A DNA stretch of 6,084 bases from Spirochaetes bacterium RIFOXYC1_FULL_54_7 (GTDB taxonomy: Bacteria > Spirochaetota > Spirochaetia > Treponematales > UBA12059), in NCBI GenBank assembly GCA_001830645.1, contig MIBM01000086.1, forward strand, positions 1-6,084, read 5' to 3'. Within the stretch, counting starts at the first letter, position 1. Every line of letters begins with the position of its first letter. The position numbers were made by a program, and so were the translations under genes. The notes beneath the pieces are model-generated. The model worked only from the letters and a program-made list of their open reading frames with translations. It ran no database searches and was not told the DNA's origin. This document shows positions 1 through 5,132 of this stretch, piece by piece.

Positions 1-160
1 TGGTAATGATGTTCCTGAGCCGGAAGGTCTGGAAGCTCTTGATAACCGAATCCACGATCGGCACGATTATGAAAGAGACGGCAAGCAGGAGCGCCGGCAG
101 ATCGAGAAAGAAGGAAAAGTATGTATCTCTCTGGTACCTGGACAACAGTCTGGTTTTCAT
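1..160 (-). CDS. ABC sugar transporter permease, MalF/UgpA type (N-terminal fragment)
   Basis: Only the first 53 codons are in the window; the gene continues past position 1. The protein starts MKTRLLSRYQRDTYFSFF and has one hydrophobic segment at about residues 15-38 (FLDLPALLLAVSFIIVPIV), followed by a DSVIKSF stretch. A short basic N-terminus, a first membrane helix with a mid-helix Pro and a following Ser-Phe are typical of binding-protein-dependent sugar permeases of the MalF/UgpA class. The start is fixed by GAGGAA (165-170 on the complement), 4 bases before the ATG. The gene lies 55 bases after the solute-binding protein in the same direction, so it should form the inner-membrane channel for that protein's ligand, normally with a second permease and an ATPase. 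Those are not visible here. The family call rests on the N-terminus and context; the subfamily is uncertain. Confidence 0.8.
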   Translation of the reverse strand, partial: MKTRLLSRYQRDTYFSFFLDLPALLLAVSFIIVPIVDSVIKSFQTFRLRNIIT

Positions 161-176
161 GCAGTTCCTCGTGGGA

Positions 177-202
177 AGGAGCCGGGAATGACCCCGGCTC
201 CT
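177..202 (-). promoter_or_regulatory. Intercistronic hairpin between binding-protein and permease genes
   Basis: AGGAGCCGGG (177-186) and CCCGGCTCCT (193-202) are perfect 10-base inverted arms around a 6-base loop. The hairpin begins 13 bases after the binding-protein stop codon and ends 6 bases before the permease ribosome-binding site. No T-tract follows it in the direction of transcription, so it is not a canonical intrinsic terminator. In the malE-malF pair of enteric bacteria a similarly placed palindrome protects the upstream mRNA and raises binding-protein yield over permease. The same role is inferred here. Confidence 0.7.
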
Positions 203-215
203 CTGGTGCTCTGGT

Positions 216-1499
216 TTACTGGGAGATCTTCACTGCAGCGGTAACCTTGAACTTCTCGATGGAAGGTGCTACTTCCTGCTTTCCAACGGTCACAGCCTGA
301 GCCAGCGAGGCAAGCTCCAGATTGAGCGCGGAAATCTTCGGTATGAAGGTCTGCACCCTGACCCGACCGGCGGCAGGGGAGGCCCCTTTGAGGATACCAT
401 TATTGGCCACACTCTCCATGGCAGCCATGGATTTCTTGGAGGGATAAGCAGGGGTAAGATCGCGCAGGTAAGCGTTGAGTACTTCTTCGGAAATGACGTA
501 TTCCACAAACTTGGAGACGGCGGCTGTCTGTGCCGGACCGTTGTCCATAAGAATGAAGCAGTGGGCTTGCAGGAGGCTCTCACCATTCCCGGCGCCACCC
601 TTCAGGGGCTCGGCGGATGCTGTAAAATCCTTTGCATCGGAATTGATCGACTTGATCCCGTTGAAACCCCAGGACTGGTCGTAGTACATGGCAAGCTGGC
701 CAAGGGCGAACAGGTTGCGGAGATCCTTGAGCTTGGCGTTCTGGGGATTGTACCCCTTCGAATCCAGAAGCTGCAGCATGGTGAAGGCATCCTTGAATCC
801 CTGGTTGTCAACCGCAAGCTTGCCCTGGGCATCAAGCACCTGGCCACCGAAGTTGAAGACCATCGCGTTCAATGAGGCTCCGGAAACGGGGACAGAGGCG
901 GTAGTCTGGCCAAAGGCGTACACCTTGTTTCCGTTCGAGTCCTTCAACTGGGAAAGCTTGGCTGCATAGCCGAGCATTTCGTCATAAGTCTTCGGCGGTT
1001 TCTGGGGATCAAGACCGGCTTGTTTGAACAGGTCCTTGTTGTAGTACAGTACATAGGGCGAGACATACAGCGGAACACCGTAGGGGGTGCCATCGACTTC
1101 GAACGATTTAAGCACATCAGGATAGAAGTCGTTGATGAAGGCAGCGGGAAGTATATCCTTCACAGGGGCTGCAAGTCCGGCATCCACCAAGCCCGGCACC
1201 CAGTCGATTTCGCCAAAGAGCACATCTACCATGTCGCCCCCACCGGCCATATTCACCACTTGATTGACGATTTCACCGTAGGGAGCGCTCACCCATTCGA
1301 TGGTGATGTTGGGGTATCTGGTTTCAAAACCAGTTTTCACACCTCTCCAGAATGGTTCGTACCCGCCTTCCAGAATAGCGTAGTTGGCCACCTTGATGGT
1401 AACCGGTTTGTCGGCGGCAGGTGCTTCGGTGGTGCCCGCAGCGAACAGGTAGGTTCCTGCCACCATCAAGACCATGAGTAATGCAACGATTCTTTTCAT
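216..1499 (-). CDS. Extracellular solute-binding protein of a sugar-type ABC transporter
   Basis: This 427-residue periplasmic receptor captures a solute, probably a sugar or oligosaccharide, and delivers it to the ABC permease encoded next. Residues 1-20 (MKRIVALLMVLMVAGTYLFA) form a Sec signal peptide. No Cys follows it, so it lacks a lipobox and should be soluble in the periplasm. The family signature YGVPLYVSPYVLYYNKDLF lies at about 140-158, followed by AGLDP and PKTYDEM (161-175). MYYDQSWG (271-278) and TPAYPSKKS (349-357) fit the hinge and C-terminal parts of SBP_bac_1/SBP_bac_8 proteins, and the length is normal. The frame is open up to 1577, but the ATG at 1499 is preferred: GAAGGAG lies 7 bases upstream and the signal peptide begins there, while the longer form would overlap the regulator gene. 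FAAGTTEAPAA after the signal peptide is common in spirochaetes. It sits between lacI and the permease gene in one apparent operon. The ligand is unknown. Confidence 0.92.
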   Translation of the reverse strand: MKRIVALLMVLMVAGTYLFAAGTTEAPAADKPVTIKVANYAILEGGYEPFWRGVKTGFETRYPNITIEWVSAPYGEIVNQVVNMAGGGDMVDVLFGEIDWVPGLVDAGLAAPVKDILPAAFINDFYPDVLKSFEVDGTPYGVPLYVSPYVLYYNKDLFKQAGLDPQKPPKTYDEMLGYAAKLSQLKDSNGNKVYAFGQTTASVPVSGASLNAMVFNFGGQVLDAQGKLAVDNQGFKDAFTMLQLLDSKGYNPQNAKLKDLRNLFALGQLAMYYDQSWGFNGIKSINSDAKDFTASAEPLKGGAGNGESLLQAHCFILMDNGPAQTAAVSKFVEYVISEEVLNAYLRDLTPAYPSKKSMAAMESVANNGILKGASPAAGRVRVQTFIPKISALNLELASLAQAVTVGKQEVAPSIEKFKVTAAVKISQ

Positions 1500-1506
1500 G
1501 TTCCTA

Positions 1507-1513
1507 CTCCTTC
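1507..1513 (-). promoter_or_regulatory. Ribosome-binding site of the solute-binding protein gene
   Basis: GAAGGAG on the complement lies 7 bases before the ATG at 1499. It is the strongest Shine-Dalgarno match of this operon and decides the start codon in favour of 1499 over an in-frame ATG at 1577. A strong site fits a binding protein that must outnumber its permease. Confidence 0.8.
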
Positions 1514-1526
1514 TTCTCTGTTTTTC

Positions 1527-1544
1527 CTCAGATTCTTCTCTGAG
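1527..1544 (-). promoter_or_regulatory. Small inverted repeat between lacI and binding-protein genes
   Basis: CTCAGA (1527-1532) and TCTGAG (1539-1544) are perfect 6-base arms around a 6-base loop, in the 55-base gap between the regulator stop and the binding-protein start. On the transcript the stem ends 13 bases before the GAAGGAG site. No T-tract follows it on the transcribed strand. It could be an mRNA processing or stability stem, or a weak operator. The role is inferred only from its position. Confidence 0.35.
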
Positions 1545-1554
1545 TCCGTAAACT

Positions 1555-2586
1555 CTATATGCTGGAACGCATAACAAGCCGGGTTTCCAGATGCTCCTCG
1601 ATTCTGGTGGAGAATGAGTCGTGCCTGTCGATGAGGGCGATCATCATCTTCATGATCGCCCTCCCGATTTCCTTCTGCTGGATCTCCATGGATGAAAGGG
1701 TGGGGGTGGAAAACCGGCAGAACCGTGAATTATCAAACCCGATGATCGAAACGTCGGTGGGGACGTTGTAGCCAAGGCTCTTCACTGCTTCCATGCCCAG
1801 TAGCGCCATATAATCGTTCCGTCCAAAGATGGCATCAGGGATAAAGCCCTCGTGTCGCACTTTATGTTCGAGAGCGGCCACCAGTTCGTCATCCGAACGG
1901 CATCCTGCTATCACATTTCTTTCATTGGCTGGAAGACCGTACTCATTCAACTGATCGAAGAAACCTTTAAGCCGCCAGTCGCTCAGGTCGCTCCTGCTTC
2001 CATCCCTATTGATTTTGTCCAAATAGAGCAAGTTGCGCCTGCCCCGTTCATGAAGGGTGCGGACGCAGGTTCTCGCTCCACGGTAAAGCCCGGTGTTTAT
2101 GAGCCCGTATACACCTGTTATGGAGCTGTAGTCCCGTACTTCAAGGAGGACGATGGGAGTAGTGGTGTTCACCAAACGCTGGATGTTCTTGAGGGGGAAG
2201 TTAGCCGAACCTATGATTATTCCGTCGAAAAACCTGGAGTAGATCCGGTCGACGAAGTCTTCGTCCATATGGTCAGCGCATAGCGAAATGAAATAGGCCT
2301 TTTCGTAGGCGAAACTATCGATCTCACTGATGAGCTTGCCGAAGTAATCCCCCTGGATGTCATCTGCCACGAATAGAAGGTGGTTCAGTTTTTTTCCTTT
2401 TAACGCCCGTGCCAGAGCATTTGGCCGATACTTGAGCTTGGCGATCGCCTGTTCAACCCGTTGACGCTTCCCACTATTGACATAGCGGTTGCCGTTGATG
2501 ACATAGGAGACAATGGTCTCGGAAACCTCGGCTTCCTTGGCTATGTCGGCCCTTGTGATTGTCCTCAGCGCTATCTTTTCGTCCAT
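1555..2586 (-). CDS. LacI/GalR-family transcriptional regulator
   Basis: This 343-residue DNA-binding regulator of normal family length is expected to be a dimer that binds palindromic operators and responds to a sugar-like ligand. The N-terminal helix-turn-helix covers about residues 8-30 (ITRADIAKEAEVSETIVSYVING). The hinge helix YRPNALARALKGKK (53-66) keeps the Leu-Ala-Arg core that inserts into the minor groove. Residues 67-343 form the periplasmic-binding-protein-like effector domain, with DAIFGRNDYMALLGMEAV (251-268) and DVSIIGFDNSRFCRFSTPTL (278-297) matching conserved ligand-pocket and dimer segments. Translation probably uses AGGGA (2593-2597 complement), 6 bases before the ATG. It is the first gene after a strong promoter carrying two operator-like palindromes and is followed in the same direction by the binding protein, so autoregulation of the whole operon is likely. 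The ligand cannot be inferred. Confidence 0.93.
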   Translation of the reverse strand: MDEKIALRTITRADIAKEAEVSETIVSYVINGNRYVNSGKRQRVEQAIAKLKYRPNALARALKGKKLNHLLFVADDIQGDYFGKLISEIDSFAYEKAYFISLCADHMDEDFVDRIYSRFFDGIIIGSANFPLKNIQRLVNTTTPIVLLEVRDYSSITGVYGLINTGLYRGARTCVRTLHERGRRNLLYLDKINRDGSRSDLSDWRLKGFFDQLNEYGLPANERNVIAGCRSDDELVAALEHKVRHEGFIPDAIFGRNDYMALLGMEAVKSLGYNVPTDVSIIGFDNSRFCRFSTPTLSSMEIQQKEIGRAIMKMMIALIDRHDSFSTRIEEHLETRLVMRSSI

Positions 2587-2628
2587 GAATCGTCCCTGTT
2601 GTCAACATTCAGAGGGGGAAACCGAATA

Positions 2629-2648
2629 TACACACCTGTGTACACGGG
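2629..2648. promoter_or_regulatory. Candidate operator at the transcription start of the lacI operon
   Basis: TACACA-CC-TGTGTA (2629-2642) is a perfect 6-2-6 palindrome. An overlapping palindrome, CCTGTGTACACGGG (2635-2648), has one mismatched pair around a perfect GTGTACAC core. Both lie just downstream of the -10 box, where the transcript should begin, so a bound protein would block initiation. Which register is bound, and by which regulator, is unknown. Confidence 0.5.
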
Positions 2649-2649
2649 A

Positions 2650-2678
2650 ATATTAAAACGCTTTCTGTATTCTGTCAA
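2650..2678 (-). promoter_or_regulatory. Sigma-70-type promoter of the lacI / transporter operon
   Basis: On the complement, TTGACA (2673-2678) is a perfect -35 box. A 17-base spacer (2656-2672) separates it from TAATAT (2650-2655), which matches the -10 consensus at 4 of 6 positions. Transcription should begin near 2643, leaving a leader of about 57 bases before the lacI start at 2586. No other good promoter was seen upstream of the operon. Confidence 0.72.
2652..2666. promoter_or_regulatory. LacI-family (cre-like) operator inside the promoter spacer
   Basis: ATTAAAACGCTTTCT has the central CG flanked by A-rich and T-rich arms typical of LacI-family operators. It fits the catabolite-responsive element pattern WTGAAARCGYTTWNN with one mismatch, a T for the G. 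It overlaps the -10 box and most of the spacer, an ideal repression position. The adjacent lacI product is the simplest candidate to bind it; a global CcpA-like regulator is the alternative. Confidence 0.55.
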
Positions 2679-2700
2679 TAAATATTCGCAAGAGAGCGCC

Positions 2701-2755
2701 AGATGGGTAGTGCGCTGAAGTCAACGCTCGGGGACTGTTCCCCGCCTACCCTTCT
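2701..2755. repeat. Nested palindrome able to form a three-way junction (T-shaped)
   Basis: The outer arms AGATGGGTAG (2701-2710) and CTACCCTTCT (2746-2755) pair at 9 of 10 positions. They enclose two adjacent hairpins: GCGCTGA (2712-2718) with TCAACGC (2721-2727), one mismatch and a 2-base turn; and CGGGGA (2729-2734) with TCCCCG (2739-2744), perfect with loop CTGT. Single bases 2711, 2728 and 2745 link the parts. The right outer arm contains the TAG stop of the DUF2786 gene. No T-tract follows on either strand, so it is not a standard terminator, although it separates that gene from the lacI promoter. It resembles a REP-type extragenic element in size and fold. Whether it recurs in the genome cannot be judged here. 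Confidence 0.55.
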
Positions 2756-3537
2756 ATCTGTCTGTCCAGGTTCACCGTATCCCCTACTGCCCTGCCACGG
2801 TGGTAGGAATCCGCTTCCACCCTGCGGCCGGTTTTCCTGGTGGTGGTCCTGCCGTATTTCTGCTTGATGAACTCGTGGTTTTCAACCTGTGCTGCCGCGT
2901 CGGCCTGCATGACCAGGGCTGTGGTCCCTGCTCCTGAGGCAGATTCCGCATCCTTCTGCTGGTCCTTGTCCGTCCGCTGCTCCGTGCCCTGCCCTTCCCG
3001 GTATTGCTCTGCCAATCGTTCACCTATGCGTTGCACAAGCCCTTGGCGGAAGCTGTCGACATGGGCAATGGAAGGACTGTGTGCCCGCCCCAGGATCAGG
3101 ACCAGGCGGTGCAGATAGGTAAACAGCTCCCTGGCGGTGACTATGTTCACCTCCCGACCGATAAGCAGGATACGACCCACAGACTGGGTGCGGTAATGCA
3201 GGGCCTCGGTAAACGTAGCCTTGCAGACCACGGAGACCAGGAAGGATTCCCAGACCCGCAGGCGCTTCTTTTCAAGCAAAACTGCTTCCTGTACATCCTC
3301 TTCCTGCTGTACCTCTGCCATGCTCAGGCCATATTTGGCCAGCAGTACACTGGCCTTGGCCAGAGCCGCCGCGGCCTCCGCCTCGCTGGGCGATTTTGCC
3401 AGGGCAAGTAGTTTCTTTACCTTGTCCAGAACCTGGGACTGTAGTGCATCCATAGGGTGCCAGTAGAGCATGAAATGCCTGGAAAAATCAGGAGCTACTA
3501 CCAGGTTCTGCAGTACCACCATGGCTGGAGCTAACAT
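2746..3537 (-). CDS. DUF2786 domain protein of unknown function
   Basis: The molecular function is not known. In the 263-residue reading, the DUF2786 helical region lies at about 36-76 (KVKKLLALAKSPSEAEAAAALAKASVLLAKYGLS). A second conserved region follows at about 92-180, with WESFLVSVV, ILLIGREVNIVTARELFTYL and SFRQGLVQRIGERL. Then come a polar Gln/Asp/Lys-rich linker (181-200) and a tail ending in YHRGRAVGDTVNLDRQ. This is the usual full-length layout, and no signal peptide or membrane segment is visible. The start is uncertain: ATGs at 3537, 3522, 3471 and 3453 are all in frame and none has a good Shine-Dalgarno sequence. The Met at 3453 (MDALQSQ, 235 residues) is closest to the domain and may be the true start. 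The gene stands alone, divergent from the oxidase gene, and its stop lies inside the nested palindrome. Family relatives occur in bacterial and phage genomes. Confidence 0.82.
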   Translation of the reverse strand: MLAPAMVVLQNLVVAPDFSRHFMLYWHPMDALQSQVLDKVKKLLALAKSPSEAEAAAALAKASVLLAKYGLSMAEVQQEEDVQEAVLLEKKRLRVWESFLVSVVCKATFTEALHYRTQSVGRILLIGREVNIVTARELFTYLHRLVLILGRAHSPSIAHVDSFRQGLVQRIGERLAEQYREGQGTEQRTDKDQQKDAESASGAGTTALVMQADAAAQVENHEFIKQKYGRTTTRKTGRRVEADSYHRGRAVGDTVNLDRQIEG

Positions 3538-3576
3538 GCATGTGCGGCTTGACTTGTTTGTTGAGTACCCATACCC

Positions 3577-3605
3577 TTGGCTTTATATATTACTATATTT
3601 ATAAT
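3577..3605 (+). promoter_or_regulatory. Promoter of the multicopper oxidase gene
   Basis: TTGGCT (3577-3582, 4 of 6 consensus bases) is followed by a 17-base spacer and a perfect TATAAT (3600-3605). Transcription should start near 3612, giving a leader of about 47 bases. TACCC occurs twice just upstream (3566-3570 and 3572-3576), in phase with the -35 box. The AT-rich block also lies upstream of the divergent DUF2786 gene, but no clear -35/-10 pair was found on that strand. Confidence 0.68.
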
Positions 3606-3608
3606 ATA
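3586..3608. promoter_or_regulatory. AT-rich inverted repeat overlapping the -10 box
   Basis: TATATTA (3586-3592) and TAATATA (3602-3608) are perfect 7-base arms with a 9-base spacer. The right arm overlaps the TATAAT of the oxidase promoter. A repressor bound here could control both divergent genes. In such AT-rich sequence a repeat of this kind can arise by chance. Confidence 0.3.
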
Positions 3609-3647
3609 CTAGGCAGCTGAGTGGTAAAGGTCGAAGGATTGCTGTCC

Positions 3648-3653
3648 GGGAGG
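3648..3653 (+). promoter_or_regulatory. Ribosome-binding site of the multicopper oxidase gene
   Basis: GGGAGG ends 2 bases before the first of two consecutive ATG codons (3656) and 5 bases before the second (3659). Normal spacing favours initiation at 3659. Confidence 0.7.
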
Positions 3654-3658
3654 TTATG

Positions 3659-5041
3659 ATGCATGCTTTGAAGTTTCGTCCCAATCGATTTGCCAGGACT
3701 ATCCTCATGATGTTGCTGGCCATGACTGGGGCTGTTGCAGCCACTGCCGCCGATTACCGCCTTGAGCTTGTTGAAACCGACTGGGAACTACGGCCTGGCC
3801 TCACCACCAGAGCCTGGTCCTTCGGGGGGACAGTCCCCGGCACTCCGATCATCGTCAGACAGGGAGAAAGGGTCCGGATCGAGGTTATCAACCGTCTGCC
3901 TGAGGCCACCAATGTGCACTGGCATGGCTTGATACTGCCGGTGCAGCAGGATGGTCCGTCCCTGTCGATTCAACCCGGGACTACCCATACGTATGAGTTC
4001 GTGGCCGGGAAAACAGGCACCTACTGGTATCACCCCCACTTCATGCCTGTGCTACCCCAACTGGACCGTGGTCTGTACGGTTCCTTAATCGTCCTTGCTC
4101 CGGAAGATGCCCGCTACTCCGGGGATCATACCTTTGTGCTTGATGACTGGCTCCTGGATGCTCAGGGCCGCAGGCTCGAAGGCACAGCCCCGGGGGATAT
4201 GGAACGCCACGGCAACGTGGAGACCGTAAACGGCAAGACCGGCCCGGCCATTGCTCCCTTGAGGCTGGTCAAGGGCGAACTTCACAAGCTCAGGTTCATC
4301 AATGCCTCAACGGCCTCCGTACACAACCTCAGCATCCAGGGCCACCGGTTCAAGGTAACCCATACCGACGGTCAGGCCCTGGCCCTGCCCTTCCTGACGG
4401 ACTCCATAAAGCTGGCTCCCGGGGAACGTATCGATGCTGAGCTGGCAGCCTCCGGGGACCCGGGCAGAAGCTACGAGATTGCCAGCTCGCGACGTTCCTC
4501 CGGCATGGTCATACCCATAGTCTATGGCAACGGCAGCGTTCCGGCGGTCAGTTCTCCCTTTGTCACTCCCAAACCCAGGGGATACTCAATAGACCCGAAT
4601 GCCCGGCCGGATATCGTGCTGGAGCTTGGCTCAGCCATGGCCCGGGGTATGTACGGACACGGGATGATAGGCCGGGGCAACACAGGTAATGCACCGGCTA
4701 TGATCTGGACTATAAACGGCTGCGCTCACCCGGACACCCTGCCCATCGATGTTCCCCTGAACAAAGTGGTAACAATGCGCGTCTACGACCGCGACATGAT
4801 GGGCATGATGATGGGCCACGGCATGGAGCACTCGGTACACCTCCATGGCACCACCTTCCAGGTACTCTCGATAAATGGAAGCGCTCCCACTGGGGAATTA
4901 TGGAAGGATACGGTTCCAATACCCACCCACGGTTATGTTGATCTGGCCTTTGTCATGACCAATCCGGGTGACTGGATGCTGCACTGCCATATCATAGACC
5001 ATGAGGATGGGGGTATGATGACGGTGGTGCGGGCTCGGTAG
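3659..5041 (+). CDS. Secreted multicopper oxidase (laccase / CueO-like)
   Basis: This 460-residue blue copper oxidase couples one-electron oxidation of a substrate (cuprous or other metal ions, or phenolics) to reduction of O2 to water. Residues 1 to about 30 are a Sec signal peptide (basic MHALKFRPNRFAR, then a hydrophobic core, cleaved near AVAATA-AD), so it acts in the periplasm. Three cupredoxin domains lie at about 35-150, 155-300 and 330-460. All copper motifs are present: HWHG (87-90), HPH (125-127), HSVHLHG (391-397) and HCHIIDHEDGGM (442-453), with Cys443 and Met453 as type 1 copper ligands. A Met-rich stretch, DMMGMMMGHGM (379-389), sits just before the third motif, as in copper-handling relatives such as CueO. 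The ATG at 3659 is chosen by spacing from GGGAGG. It has its own promoter and appears monocistronic. Cuprous oxidation (copper defence) is the favoured role, but the substrate is not proven by sequence. Confidence 0.93.
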   Translation: MHALKFRPNRFARTILMMLLAMTGAVAATAADYRLELVETDWELRPGLTTRAWSFGGTVPGTPIIVRQGERVRIEVINRLPEATNVHWHGLILPVQQDGPSLSIQPGTTHTYEFVAGKTGTYWYHPHFMPVLPQLDRGLYGSLIVLAPEDARYSGDHTFVLDDWLLDAQGRRLEGTAPGDMERHGNVETVNGKTGPAIAPLRLVKGELHKLRFINASTASVHNLSIQGHRFKVTHTDGQALALPFLTDSIKLAPGERIDAELAASGDPGRSYEIASSRRSSGMVIPIVYGNGSVPAVSSPFVTPKPRGYSIDPNARPDIVLELGSAMARGMYGHGMIGRGNTGNAPAMIWTINGCAHPDTLPIDVPLNKVVTMRVYDRDMMGMMMGHGMEHSVHLHGTTFQVLSINGSAPTGELWKDTVPIPTHGYVDLAFVMTNPGDWMLHCHIIDHEDGGMMTVVRAR

Positions 5042-5076
5042 ATTTCTGCAAGACTCGAGGGGGGTCAAAACCTGGG

Positions 5077-5092
5077 ATTCAGGTCACTGAAT
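5077..5092. promoter_or_regulatory. Inverted repeat upstream of the toxin-antitoxin promoter
   Basis: ATTCAG (5077-5082) and CTGAAT (5087-5092) are perfect arms around GTCA, ending 5 bases before the TTGACA box. Antitoxins of this class commonly bind palindromes near their own promoter, so it is a candidate autoregulatory operator. It could also be a 3' stem of the oxidase transcript. An alternative overlapping stem, ACCTG (5070-5074) with CAGGT (5080-5084), competes with it. No T-tract follows either. Confidence 0.4.
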
Positions 5093-5097
5093 GTACC

Positions 5098-5126
5098 TTG
5101 ACAATCTACAGATGACTAGTTAACCT
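5098..5126 (+). promoter_or_regulatory. Probable promoter of the antitoxin-toxin operon
   Basis: TTGACA (5098-5103) is a perfect -35 box. At the standard 17-base spacing lies TAACCT (5121-5126), a weak -10 box with 3 of 6 consensus bases. Initiation would fall at about 5132-5134, almost on the antitoxin ATG at 5133, which would give a leaderless or nearly leaderless message. This agrees with the lack of a Shine-Dalgarno sequence before that ATG. Confidence 0.45.
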
Positions 5127-5132
5127 GTTTAT

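Noticed and set aside
6..191. A 61-codon plus-strand open frame at the left edge.
   Set aside because: It lies opposite the permease N-terminus and the intercistronic hairpin, has no ribosome-binding site, and its product is low in recognisable features.
1020..1481. A 153-codon plus-strand open frame inside the binding-protein gene.
   Set aside because: It is antisense to a clearly recognised gene and its translation shows no family pattern.
1500..1577. An extension of the binding protein by 26 residues to an ATG at 1577.
   Set aside because: It would overlap lacI and place a charged, Arg/Glu-rich stretch before a perfect signal peptide, while GAAGGAG marks the ATG at 1499.
1852..2283. A 143-codon plus-strand open frame inside lacI.
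   Set aside because: It is antisense to a recognised LacI-family domain with no initiation signal; long antisense frames are common at this GC content.
2729..2744. Intrinsic terminator for the DUF2786 gene.
   Set aside because: The stem is good but no T-run follows on the transcribed strand; it is better described as part of the larger nested palindrome.
3004..3411. A 135-codon plus-strand open frame inside the DUF2786 gene.
   Set aside because: The minus-strand frame carries the conserved family motifs; the plus frame shows none and lacks a ribosome-binding site.
3824..3840. GGGGGGACAGTCCCCGG, close to the reverse complement of the CGGGGACTGTTCCCCG arm at 2729-2744, possibly a second copy of the repeat.
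   Set aside because: It encodes the conserved cupredoxin segment GGTVPG in the oxidase and no outer stem or second hairpin surrounds it. Codon choice explains it.
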